Below are positions 18,003 through 26,443 of a stretch of DNA of 64,000 nucleotides, one piece after another (position 1 is the first letter of the stretch; each line of letters opens with the position of its first letter). The stretch lies in assembly GCA_910579325.1 (NCBI GenBank), contig CAJTTU010000006.1:9768-73767 (forward strand), in the 5' to 3' direction. The notes beneath the pieces were generated by a model. It searched no databases. It was given only the letters and a program-made list of their open reading frames with translations, and was not told the origin of the DNA. The translations under genes were made by a program, and so were the position numbers. Origin of the DNA: an uncultured Lachnospiraceae bacterium (GTDB lineage: Bacteria > Bacillota > Clostridia > Lachnospirales > Lachnospiraceae).

Positions 18003-18839
18003 TCAAAATCTCTGTTCTTCCTTCACCGCCGTTTTTTTCTCGGGCCAGTAATTGACCGCCAGCAGGATGATAAACATCGTGGCAAATATAATCGTGGACA
18101 GGGCATACATCTCCGGCTTGATTCCCTTGCGGATTTCTCCGTAAATCATCGTGGACAGCGTATTGACCCCCGCCCCTTTTGTGAAATAGGTAATCACAAA
18201 ATCGTCCATGGACATGGTAAATGCCATAAAAAAGCCTGACACGATGCCGCTTAACAGCTGGGGCAGAATCACCCGGAAAAAGCCGTAGACCGCATTGGCC
18301 CCCAGGTCCCGGGCCGCCTCATAGAGGCTTATGTTCATCTGCCGGATTTTGGGCATAACGCTTAAAATCACATAGGGAATATTAAAGGTAATATGGGCGA
18401 TCAGGACGCTCCCAAACCCCAGCGGCATAAAATGGACAAACCAGAGCATCAGGGATATCCCGGTCACAATATCCGCGTTTAAAATAGGGATATTGGTAAA
18501 AATCATCATAATCTGATAGTTCCGCTGCCGCATGGCATGAATTCCAAGCGCCGCCAGCACGCCGATCACCGTGGCGATCAGCGCCGACAAAAAAGCCAGC
18601 ACCAGCGTCGTCACCAGCGCATCCATAATCTGCTGGTTGGAAAAAAGCCGCCCGTACCAGTCCAGGGTAAACCCGCCCCAGGTCACCCGGGATCTGGACT
18701 GGTTAAAGGAAAGTACGATCAGCACCAGAATCGGCGCGTATAAAAACAGGACGATCAGTCCGATATAACATCTGCTCAGCAGATTCTTTAAGCCATTGAT
18801 TCCGTGGAACGAATTTCCGGATTTCATCTTTCTCACCAT
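18003..18839 (-). CDS. potC: Polyamine ABC transporter permease PotC
   Basis: 278 residues with six membrane helices and the permease EAA loop (LYEAARDLGANAVYGFFRVILPQLLSGIVSGF) that docks to the ATPase. PIFAPILVL-type and NQSRSRVTWGGFTLDWYGRLF sequence near the start is characteristic of PotC. The start ATG overlaps the potB stop (ATGGTGA), so the two permeases are translationally coupled and form the membrane channel together. Confidence 0.92.
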   Translation of the reverse strand: MVRKMKSGNSFHGINGLKNLLSRCYIGLIVLFLYAPILVLIVLSFNQSRSRVTWGGFTLDWYGRLFSNQQIMDALVTTLVLAFLSALIATVIGVLAALGIHAMRQRNYQIMMIFTNIPILNADIVTGISLMLWFVHFMPLGFGSVLIAHITFNIPYVILSVMPKIRQMNISLYEAARDLGANAVYGFFRVILPQLLSGIVSGFFMAFTMSMDDFVITYFTKGAGVNTLSTMIYGEIRKGIKPEMYALSTIIFATMFIILLAVNYWPEKKTAVKEEQRF

Positions 18840-19672
18840 ATCGCCGACCGTTTCCCCTCCCTGTCATTTTTCATCGTAAAGGCCATGCTGATCAGCACGA
18901 AAATCATCAGAGAGACCGACAGGCCCGAGCCCAGGTTCTGGTTCATGCTTTTGGTAAATTCCTGCTCGATCACATTACCAATCAGCTGCAGCTTTCCGCC
19001 GCCTAAAATATCGGAGATCACGAAGGAGGTCATGGAGGGAACGAAAACCATCACGATCCCGCTTAACAGCCCCGGTATGGAAAGGGGGAAAATCACCTTG
19101 CAAAATACCGTGAATCCATTGGCCCCCAGATCTCTGGCCGCCTCGATCAGATCCTCGTTGATCTCTGCCACCGCATTGAAAATGGGCAGCATCATATAGG
19201 GCAGGTAGTCATAGACCACGCCGATCATAATCGCCGTCCCCGTATTGGCCACGGAAAGTTCATGAAGGCCCGCCGACCGCAGCAGGAAATTCAGGATTCC
19301 GTTATTGGAAAGAATCATCTGCCAGGCCAGAATCCTAAGAATAAAGTTCATCCACATCGGAAGAATCAGGACAAACATCATAAAGCCCTTTTTTCCCATA
19401 TTCAGCTGCCGCATGGCCAGCACCAGCGGATAAGACAGCAGAATGCAGAGCAGCGTGCAGCCTGCGGCGATCTCTAAGGAAAACAGCATGGCTTTCAGAT
19501 GGATCGGGTCAAAAATAGCCACGATATTCCCAAACGTGAATCCGCCCTCTCTCGCGGTCAGCGCCGCCTTTATAATCATACAGAGCGGAATCACCGTAAA
19601 GCCCAGCACCCAGACCGCATAGGGGCCGGACAGCCAGATTCGTTTATTGACTGATTTGAGTCTGTTTATCAT
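18833..19672 (-). CDS. potB: Polyamine ABC transporter permease PotB
   Basis: 279 residues with six helices; the EAA loop is LIEAARDLGANGFTVFCKVIFPLSIPGLLSGIVMVF. The ATG at 19672 is used since GGAG lies 6 bases upstream; longer ORF starts at TTG or an earlier ATG overlap that site. The leader just before it contains the right-hand box (19689-19700) shared with three other leaders in the window. It works with PotC, PotA and PotD. Confidence 0.92.
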   Translation of the reverse strand: MINRLKSVNKRIWLSGPYAVWVLGFTVIPLCMIIKAALTAREGGFTFGNIVAIFDPIHLKAMLFSLEIAAGCTLLCILLSYPLVLAMRQLNMGKKGFMMFVLILPMWMNFILRILAWQMILSNNGILNFLLRSAGLHELSVANTGTAIMIGVVYDYLPYMMLPIFNAVAEINEDLIEAARDLGANGFTVFCKVIFPLSIPGLLSGIVMVFVPSMTSFVISDILGGGKLQLIGNVIEQEFTKSMNQNLGSGLSVSLMIFVLISMAFTMKNDREGKRSAIW

Positions 19673-19688
19673 TTGCATCTCCAAATTT

Positions 19689-19700
19689 AGTTCCGCAATT
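19689..19700 (-). repeat. Single right-hand leader box before potB
   Basis: AATTGCGGAACT on the minus strand, followed by AAATTTGGAG, matches the right box of the leader element seen before the UroD-like, ThiT-like and gltD genes. The left box is absent here. Confidence 0.45.
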
Positions 19701-19713
19701 CTCTTGTTATAAT

Positions 19714-20787
19714 CTACTCATCTTCCCTGACGACCCGGGCGTCCTCGGAATGGGGCTTGTGCATGATCTGGATATTATCCGGCAGGATCGTAAGCCCCAC
19801 CATGGAGCCTACCGAAGCCGGATTCACGTCCTGAATGCTCCAGTCGTACTCCCCGGCTCGGACCTTGATCTCATAATAAGCGCCCTTGAAAATCACCGAG
19901 ATCACCCGGCCCGTCAGATATCCGGTTTCCGGCGCTGTGATCTCCAGATCCTCCGGCCGGATCACCACGTCCACCAGCTCATCTTTTCCGAACCCGGTAT
20001 CCACGCAGGGGATCGGCACGCCCTGAATCTGCACCAGCCGGTCGGCTTTCATAATGCCGTCGATAATATTGCTGGCTCCGATAAAGTCGGCCACAAAAGC
20101 GTTCTGGGGTTCGTCGTAAATACTTTTCGAGGTCCCCATCTGCTGTACCAGCCCTTTATTCATCACGACGATGCGGTCGGACATGGTCAGCGCTTCCTCC
20201 TGGTCATGGGTGACATAGATAAAAGTAATGCCTACTTCTTTTTTGATTTTAATCAGTTCCCGCTGCATCTCATGGCGCAGCTTCAAGTCCAGCGCCCCTA
20301 AAGGCTCGTCGAGAAGAAGAACCTTCGGCTCATTCACGATGGCCCGGGCGATGGCCACCCGCTGCTGCTGGCCGCCGCTTAAGGAATCCGGTTTTCTGGA
20401 CTCATATCCGTCCATATTCACCAGTTTTAACGCATATTGAATCTTATCCTTAATATATTGGCCGCTCTTCTTTTTCAGCTTCAGCCCGAAGGAAATATTT
20501 TCCTCCACGCTCATATGGGGAAACAGGGAATATTTCTGGAATACCGTATTCACATTCCGCTTATCCGGCGGAAATCCGGTGATATCCTTTCCCTCGAACA
20601 GAACCCTGCCCTCATCCGGCTTCTCAAATCCGCCGATAATCCGAAGCGTCGTCGTTTTCCCGCAGCCGGAGGGGCCTAAAAGGGTAATAAATTCATTCCG
20701 CCGGATCTCCAGGTCCAGGCTGTTGATAATCAGCTTTCCCTCGAAGGACTTGCTGATGGAATCCAACTGTAAAATAACGTCGTTCAT
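19714..20787 (-). CDS. potA: Polyamine ABC transporter ATP-binding protein
   Basis: 357 residues. Walker A is GPSGCGKTT, the Q loop is NTVFQKYSLFPHM, the signature is LSGGQQQRVAIARAI, Walker B is VLLLDEP and the switch His is in YVTHDQEEALTMSDR. A C-terminal TOBE domain follows (VDVVIRPEDLEITAPETGYLTGRV), as in PotA. It energises polyamine import. The gene lies 70 bases after its likely regulator. Confidence 0.94.
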   Translation of the reverse strand: MNDVILQLDSISKSFEGKLIINSLDLEIRRNEFITLLGPSGCGKTTTLRIIGGFEKPDEGRVLFEGKDITGFPPDKRNVNTVFQKYSLFPHMSVEENISFGLKLKKKSGQYIKDKIQYALKLVNMDGYESRKPDSLSGGQQQRVAIARAIVNEPKVLLLDEPLGALDLKLRHEMQRELIKIKKEVGITFIYVTHDQEEALTMSDRIVVMNKGLVQQMGTSKSIYDEPQNAFVADFIGASNIIDGIMKADRLVQIQGVPIPCVDTGFGKDELVDVVIRPEDLEITAPETGYLTGRVISVIFKGAYYEIKVRAGEYDWSIQDVNPASVGSMVGLTILPDNIQIMHKPHSEDARVVREDE

Positions 20788-20857
20788 TCGTCTTCATATC
20801 CTTTTGGTATAATGCTTCGCCGCAATCCTGCCGGGCATCATCTATCTTTTAATCAAT

Positions 20858-21394
20858 TTAAAAGCTGGGCGGGCTGCTGATCCACAAAATCGTGGAAACC
20901 CGTTTGCTGGCCGAACTGATCCGGTGCTTTTTATTGGCCTGGAAGATAAAGGAGTCCCCTTTCCGCACCACATAGGCTTTGTCCGCATAATGCACCTGGA
21001 TTTTACCCTCCAGCACATAGCCAAATTCTTCTCCCTCGTGAGGCTTGTCAAGAGGCATGGACTGACCCGGCTGGAGCCGCACCAGAATCGGCTCTAAGCT
21101 TCTTGACTGAGCCGTGGCGATCAGCCAGGTAATGCTGTTGCCCTCCTCGTCCTCCTTCTCAAAATAATCCTCTTTTGGAAATACGATCTGCTGATCGTCT
21201 CCCTCATGAAAGAAATCGGACAAATTCGTTCCCAGACACTCCACGATATCCAGAAGCGTGGACACCGACGGCGCCGTCAGTCCCCGCTCAAGCTGGGAAA
21301 TAAACCCCTTTGTCAGCTCCGTCCGGTCTGCCAGCTCTTCCTGGGTCAGCCCGTTCTGATTCCTTAAGTCCCGTATCTTAGCCCCGATCTTCAT
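20858..21394 (-). CDS. XRE-cupin regulator of polyamine operon
   Basis: 178 residues: an N-terminal XRE helix-turn-helix (IRDLRNQNGLTQEELADRTELTKGFISQLERGLTAPSVSTL) and a C-terminal cupin (FGYVLEGKIQVHYADKAYVVRKGDSFIFQANKKHRI). PuuR, which senses putrescine, has this architecture, and the position as first gene before potABCD suggests polyamine-responsive autoregulation. Direct ligand evidence cannot be seen. Confidence 0.88.
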   Translation of the reverse strand: MKIGAKIRDLRNQNGLTQEELADRTELTKGFISQLERGLTAPSVSTLLDIVECLGTNLSDFFHEGDDQQIVFPKEDYFEKEDEEGNSITWLIATAQSRSLEPILVRLQPGQSMPLDKPHEGEEFGYVLEGKIQVHYADKAYVVRKGDSFIFQANKKHRISSASKRVSTILWISSPPSF

Positions 21395-21451
21395 GACGGT
21401 TTCTTCTTTCTATGTATTTAGAGTTACTAAACTTTTTATTTATCCTTATCA

Positions 21452-21479
21452 ATTATACATATACTAATATAAAAGTCAA
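21452..21479 (-). promoter_or_regulatory. Sigma-A promoter of the polyamine operon
   Basis: On the minus strand TTGACT (21474-21479), 16 bases, TATAAT (21452-21457), in an AT-rich stretch about 60 bases before the XRE-cupin start. No internal promoter was seen down to potD. Confidence 0.65.
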
Positions 21480-21643
21480 CTATTATTGTGATAAAACATT
21501 TCATAAATTTTTAATTGATAGCAGCTGTTTTTCACTAAATCCGATAAAGTATGCTGCCGATATATTTTTACAAATAATTCGTTTTTAAAATTCCACTTCG
21601 ATAAAGCAAAGCCTGCATATCCTCACGGTGCATCTTTTGGTAT

Positions 21644-21672
21644 GAAAAAAACGGCGGTTGTCACAACCGCCG
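21644..21672 (-). terminator. Rho-independent terminator after GH3 gene
   Basis: A 10-bp perfect stem, CGGCGGTTGT pairing with ACAACCGCCG around one base, is followed on the minus strand by seven T. It ends the GH3 transcript and separates it from the polyamine operon promoter. Confidence 0.8.
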
Positions 21673-21804
21673 GTAAAATCTCTGAAAACACATGCGCCTT
21701 CCAAAACTTATCACATCGTTTTTATGCTATTTCATGTTATATTCACACTATTTTACATACTTTTACGCCATTCTCACGTCCCTTGACATCACTTCACCCC
21801 ATTG

Positions 21805-24354
21805 TCACGCCAGCTTTCGTATCATCTCCGCAATCCGCTTCGCCGACAATTGCAGCTCGGCCCTGGTCAGCGCATAAGGATGGGAGGAATCCTCCAATGC
21901 CTTCATAATATCCGCCTTGTCGGAAGGAAGTCCCGGCATCGTCAGATCATTACCTGCCTTTACATTGCCAGCGCAGGAAGCGCAGGGCCATTTTCCGCCC
22001 TTCTGTCCCATACCGCCGGTTACCAGCCAGTCTGTCATGACAACGCCGGCAAAGCCCCACTCGTCTCGAAGCGTACAGGTCTGGATATCCTTCAAACTGC
22101 AGGCATGCTCACCGTTAATCAGGTTATAAGAGCTCATAACAAAATGAGGCTGGGCTTTTTTCACGCAGATCTCAAACCCCTTCAGATAAATCTCCCGCAG
22201 CGCCCGCTCTCCCACGACACTGTTGGAAAAATAACGGTTGGTCTCCTGATTGTTGCAGGCATAATGCTTAATTGTGGTGGCGCATCCCTTATGGGCCTGC
22301 ACGCCCGCCGTAATGCCTGCCGCCATACAGCCGGAGAGATAAGGGTCCTCGGAATAATACTCAAAATTCCGCCCGCACAGAGGAGAACGGTAAATATTCA
22401 GAGCCGGCGCCAGCCACAGGTGAACGCCAAACAGCTCCATCTCCTTCCCCACCAGGTCGCCGCACTGTCTGGCCAGCTCGTCATTCCAGGACTGAGCCAG
22501 ATCCGTGCCAATCGGAATCGCCACGCAGTACTGATAATGGACAGGCGCCGCTTCTTCCTCTGCGCCGGGCTTCGGCGCGGATGCGGCCATCGCCTGCCGT
22601 TCCTCCTGCGTAAACATTACCATCATATCCTCTCCCAGATTCGAGGATAGCGCCTTGGCGGTTTCGCCAATCTGTTTGTAAGTCGGCGCAAGGCGCAGAC
22701 CCGCCGGGCCGTCCGCCATCACCAATACCGGCAGCCCCAGCTCTTCAAGCCGATGAGTTGTCTCCCCTGCCGCGCCTGCCACGTTGGTAGCCGCATTGCC
22801 GATGATCTCCATCATATCCTCCGCATCCTTGTACGCACCGATGCAGAGCCAGGCCAGCTGTTCATCCGTCAGTCCGGCTATAAATTCATCCGTCGTCTTA
22901 GAACCGTTTAATACCTCGCACCATCTCACCGCAGGCCCTGCCTGCAGTTCGGCCGGCGCTTCCTGATAAACCGTTTTCCGTACCGCAAGCTCTGCCCCCC
23001 GAATGGAGATCACCTTCGCATTTGCCTTTTCTTCCGCTTCCCCTTCATAAGTGATAGCCGCACCTTCCGGCTTTAAATCTTCAAATCCGCTGGTATTGCA
23101 GATATTTTTATCCTTTTCCACCGCCGTGGTTTCATCCAGCGCAACGGCCCCTACGATATGGGTATTCCTGGAGCAGTTTCCCACCCGTATATAATAAGTG
23201 CCCGCCTCCATCACATAGGAGGCGCACTCCGTGCAGTAGGAAGCCATCGACTTCGTATCAAAAGAGATCGTGACATCCTGGCTTTCCCCCGGCAACAGCT
23301 CCCTTGTCTTGGCGTAGGCTGCCAGCTCCTGCCAGGGCTTGTCCAATTTCCCGGTCGGCGCGGAGTAATACACCTGCACCACCTCTTTGCCGGCGGCATT
23401 TCCCGTATTGGTCACCGCTGCGGTCACTGTCACTTTGGAAGCGTCCGCCGTTATATTTCTTTGCTCTACGGCAAAGGTGGTGTACCCCAGCCCATAGCCA
23501 AAGGGAAAATCTGGCTTGCGGTCAAAGGTATCAAAATACCGGTATCCTACGTAAATCCCTTCTTTATAATATGTGTCGTCCGGATGTCCAAAGCCCTCCG
23601 TGGAGGAATATTCCCCGATCGGCGCCCAGGTCATGGTCAGCTTTCCGGAGGGATAGCTTTTTCCGAGAAGCACATCTGACAGCGCGTCTCCTGTAGCAGA
23701 GCCCAGCTGTCCCATCAGCAAAATGGTCCCTGCTTCCTCCACCGGCTTCAGGTCGATCATGCCGCCTACATTTAACACAAGCACAAACTTTTCATACCGC
23801 GCGTTCAGCGCCTGAATATCCCGAATCTCCGTCCCGGTCAGGTGAATGTCTCCGGCCACGGCCGCTCTGTCTGCGCCCTCTCCCGAATTGCGGGCCAGCA
23901 CGTAAACCGCCGTATCGCCTTCCCCTTCTAACGGAAGCTCATATTCCGGTTCCGGACAGGTCTTTCCCATGGCATACATTGCATAGTGATTGCCCGTCAG
24001 GCCCGCCGCTTTCGCCTCCCTGCGCAGTCCCTCATAGAAAGCTTCCTTTGCTTCCGCCCGCACCCGGTCATAGCCGTCCAGCCAGCCGTCCGTGGTAATC
24101 GTAAATCCTGCGTTCCGCAGCCCTTCTTCCACCGTCACAAAATGACGTACATTCACGTCTCCTGAGCCGGTGCCGCCTTTGACGGTTTTCCTTGCGCCGC
24201 TTCCGTACAGCGCCAGCTTACCGGTCTCCTTCAGCGGAAGCAACCCGTTATTTTTCAAAAGCACCATACATTCCGGCGCCAGCTTACGCACTGTCTCAAT
24301 GTGCTCTTTCTCAAAATCCTGGACCTGGATCGTATCAATTCTGATTTTATTCAT
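21805..24354 (-). CDS. Glycoside hydrolase family 3, inverted domain order
   Basis: 849 residues. The GH3 C-terminal domain comes first (ECMVLLKNNGLLPLKE, GGTGSGDVN, RNSGEGADR with Glu159 a candidate acid/base), then a fibronectin-like domain (about 300-420), then the TIM-barrel domain last (VLVMADGPAGLR, LAPALNIYRSPLCGRNFEYYSEDPYLSG, KHYACNNQE, GVVMTDW with Asp775 as likely nucleophile). This reversed order is known in a GH3 subgroup that includes some rumen bacteria. No signal peptide is seen, so it acts inside the cell on imported beta-glucosides or similar sugars. GAGGAGA precedes the ATG. Confidence 0.9.
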   Translation of the reverse strand: MNKIRIDTIQVQDFEKEHIETVRKLAPECMVLLKNNGLLPLKETGKLALYGSGARKTVKGGTGSGDVNVRHFVTVEEGLRNAGFTITTDGWLDGYDRVRAEAKEAFYEGLRREAKAAGLTGNHYAMYAMGKTCPEPEYELPLEGEGDTAVYVLARNSGEGADRAAVAGDIHLTGTEIRDIQALNARYEKFVLVLNVGGMIDLKPVEEAGTILLMGQLGSATGDALSDVLLGKSYPSGKLTMTWAPIGEYSSTEGFGHPDDTYYKEGIYVGYRYFDTFDRKPDFPFGYGLGYTTFAVEQRNITADASKVTVTAAVTNTGNAAGKEVVQVYYSAPTGKLDKPWQELAAYAKTRELLPGESQDVTISFDTKSMASYCTECASYVMEAGTYYIRVGNCSRNTHIVGAVALDETTAVEKDKNICNTSGFEDLKPEGAAITYEGEAEEKANAKVISIRGAELAVRKTVYQEAPAELQAGPAVRWCEVLNGSKTTDEFIAGLTDEQLAWLCIGAYKDAEDMMEIIGNAATNVAGAAGETTHRLEELGLPVLVMADGPAGLRLAPTYKQIGETAKALSSNLGEDMMVMFTQEERQAMAASAPKPGAEEEAAPVHYQYCVAIPIGTDLAQSWNDELARQCGDLVGKEMELFGVHLWLAPALNIYRSPLCGRNFEYYSEDPYLSGCMAAGITAGVQAHKGCATTIKHYACNNQETNRYFSNSVVGERALREIYLKGFEICVKKAQPHFVMSSYNLINGEHACSLKDIQTCTLRDEWGFAGVVMTDWLVTGGMGQKGGKWPCASCAGNVKAGNDLTMPGLPSDKADIMKALEDSSHPYALTRAELQLSAKRIAEMIRKLA

Positions 24355-24584
24355 GACCGTATCTCCTCTCTCAGCTTTATGAACGTTTGCGGCTTTAAAT
24401 CAAATTCGTCCGTCCATTGTCATATAGAATCTCAAAATTCTTTTTAGACCATTATATACCCTAAAAAAACTTTCCTCAATCACATTTTCTTTTATCCTGA
24501 TCAAGCTGTCAGACACAACGTTATTCCCTCTGCAAACGGCGTCTGCCAACCCGCATAAACGGTTCCCGTGAGGACTTAAAAAAT

Positions 24585-24725
24585 ATGGAACCCTGCTATC
24601 ACAAGACTAAAACGCATATCAAAAAAGGATGTATGGCACATGGAGAAACACAGGAAGAAGCGCTGAAGGAAATTGAATATCCGAACGCTGCCGCGCACAA
24701 TCTGAAAGGGCAGACCACCCGTTGA
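24585..24725 (+). pseudogene. Remnant of a HicB-like antitoxin
   Basis: A 46-residue frame contains KKGCMAHGETQEEALKEIE, which matches the HicB motif GCxTxGETxEEAxxNxxEA. The N-terminal half of the fold and the C-terminal DNA-binding part are missing and no HicA toxin is beside it. The rest of 24355-24818 holds a hairpin at about 24708-24738 (GCAGACCA with TGGCCTGC), which may end the gltD transcript, and nothing else I can recognise. Confidence 0.5.
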
Positions 24726-24818
24726 ATGGCCTGCCTTTCACATTTTATTCCCATGTCAATTTTTACGGCCTACAAGCACAATATCTTTTTTGCAGATACA
24801 CCTGCACAGCCCCGGACC

Positions 24819-26306
24819 TTACCCCAGATTCGTATACCCCATCAATTTCAAATCCACGGCCCGGGCCGCTTCCCGGCCTTCCCTGATGGCCCAGACCACC
24901 AGGGACTGCCCCCGGTGCATATCGCCGCAGACAAATACTTTTTCTATATTCGTCTGATAAGCGCCGGGCTTTGTGGCCACGTTGGTACGGCCGTCCACCT
25001 CCACGCCGAAGGCCTGGGTGACATAAGACTCGCTGCCCAGAAAACCGGCGGCGATCAATACCAGGTCTGCCGGCAGTTCCTGTTCGCCGCCCTCTGCCGG
25101 AACCATCGCCATACGGCCGGTTTTAGGGTCTTTTTTGTTCTCTACCCTCACCGTAATCACTTTCTGCAGATTTCCTGCCTTATCCGCCACAAACTCCTTC
25201 ACCGTGGTCTGGTACATCCTGGGATCATATCCGAAAAGAGCGATGGCCTCTTCCTGACCATAATCCGTCTTGCAGACCCTGGGCCACTGAGGCCAGGGAT
25301 TATCCTCCGCTCTGGCATCCGGCAGCTTCGGCATCATCTCAAGCTGGGTCACCGAAGCGCAGCCCTGGCGGATGGCCGTCCCCACACAGTCATTGCCCGT
25401 GTCGCCGCCGCCGATGACCACCACATTTTTCCCTTTGGCGCTGATATATTTGCCGTCTGCCAGATTAGAGTCCAGCAGGCTTTTCGTCGTAGCTTTCAGG
25501 AAATCCACCGCAAAATATATTCCTTTGGCCTCCCTGCCCGGCGCCTTGATATCCCGGGGATTTGAGGAGCCGCAGGCCAGCACCACCGCGTCATAATCGG
25601 CCAGAAGCTTCGCGGCCTTGAGATCCTTTCCCACATTTGTATCGGTGACAAAGGTAATCCCTTCCTCCTCCATCAGCTTCACCCGCCGCTCCACAATCCG
25701 CTTTTCCAGCTTCATATTCGGAATGCCGTACATCAGAAGGCCGCCGGGACGGTCGCTGCGCTCATACACCGTCACCTGATGGCCCCGGTAATTCAGCATC
25801 GCTGCCGCCGCCAGCCCGGAAGGACCGGAGCCGATGACCGCCACCCGCTTTCCGGTGCGCACCTTGGGTACGACAGGCTTTACCTCGCCGTTGGCAAAAG
25901 CCGTCTCAATCACGGCCAGCTCATTGTCCCGGACGGTCACAGGATCGCCATGTAAACCGCAGGTGCAGGCCGCCTCGCACAGCGCCGGGCAGACCCTCCC
26001 GGTAAATTCCGGGAAGCAGTTGGTCTGGTTCAGCCGCTTATAAGCCTGGTTCCAGTTGTTGGTATAAATCAGATCATTCCATTCCGGCACCAGATTGTTC
26101 AGCGGGCAGCCGGACACCATGCCGTTTAATACCATGCCGCTCTGGCAGAAGGGCACGCCACAGTCCATGCACCTGGCCCCCTGCCGCCGCCGTTCCTCCA
26201 TGGATAACGGCTCATGAAATTCATTAAAATGCTTTACCCTCGCTTTCGGCAAGGCCGCCTGGGTATTCTCCCGCTCATATTCTAAAAAACCTGTTGGTTT
26301 TCCCAT
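24819..26306 (-). CDS. gltD: Glutamate synthase small subunit
   Basis: 495 residues. The N-terminal iron-sulfur segment has CMDCGVPFCQ, then SGCPLNNL and the second cysteine set VCPALCEAACTCGL; the FAD motif is VIGSGPSGLAAAAML and the NAD(P)H motif VIGGGDTGNDCVGTAIRQG. GltD oxidises NADPH and sends electrons to GltB for glutamate formation from glutamine and 2-oxoglutarate. It follows gltB by 137 bases; that gap holds a leader repeat with a hairpin. Confidence 0.95.
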   Translation of the reverse strand: MGKPTGFLEYERENTQAALPKARVKHFNEFHEPLSMEERRRQGARCMDCGVPFCQSGMVLNGMVSGCPLNNLVPEWNDLIYTNNWNQAYKRLNQTNCFPEFTGRVCPALCEAACTCGLHGDPVTVRDNELAVIETAFANGEVKPVVPKVRTGKRVAVIGSGPSGLAAAAMLNYRGHQVTVYERSDRPGGLLMYGIPNMKLEKRIVERRVKLMEEEGITFVTDTNVGKDLKAAKLLADYDAVVLACGSSNPRDIKAPGREAKGIYFAVDFLKATTKSLLDSNLADGKYISAKGKNVVVIGGGDTGNDCVGTAIRQGCASVTQLEMMPKLPDARAEDNPWPQWPRVCKTDYGQEEAIALFGYDPRMYQTTVKEFVADKAGNLQKVITVRVENKKDPKTGRMAMVPAEGGEQELPADLVLIAAGFLGSESYVTQAFGVEVDGRTNVATKPGAYQTNIEKVFVCGDMHRGQSLVVWAIREGREAARAVDLKLMGYTNLG

Positions 26307-26326
26307 ATTCTATGCACTCCTATTCC

Positions 26327-26440
26327 AGTCCCGCAACTTCCCTCCCAAGCCTCCGTAAACTGGGAGGATTTCCAACCACTGAAGTGTCTGGAAATCCTCC
26401 CGAGGCTTGTCCGGTCCGTTGCTGTTATTCCAGTCCCGCT
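26327..26440 (-). repeat. Leader repeat element with hairpin between gltB and gltD
   Basis: On the minus strand the order is right-box copy, AACAGCAACGGACC (26413-26426), a hairpin CCTCGGGAGGATTTCC with its partner, then right box (26327-26338) and GGAG of gltD. The 14-base GCGGGACTGGAATA occurs in identical form on both sides of the element. Confidence 0.65.
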
Positions 26441-26443
26441 GAC

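Noticed and set aside
24355..24818. Complete HicAB toxin-antitoxin pair
   Set aside because: Only one HicB-like motif remains and no HicA frame is present.
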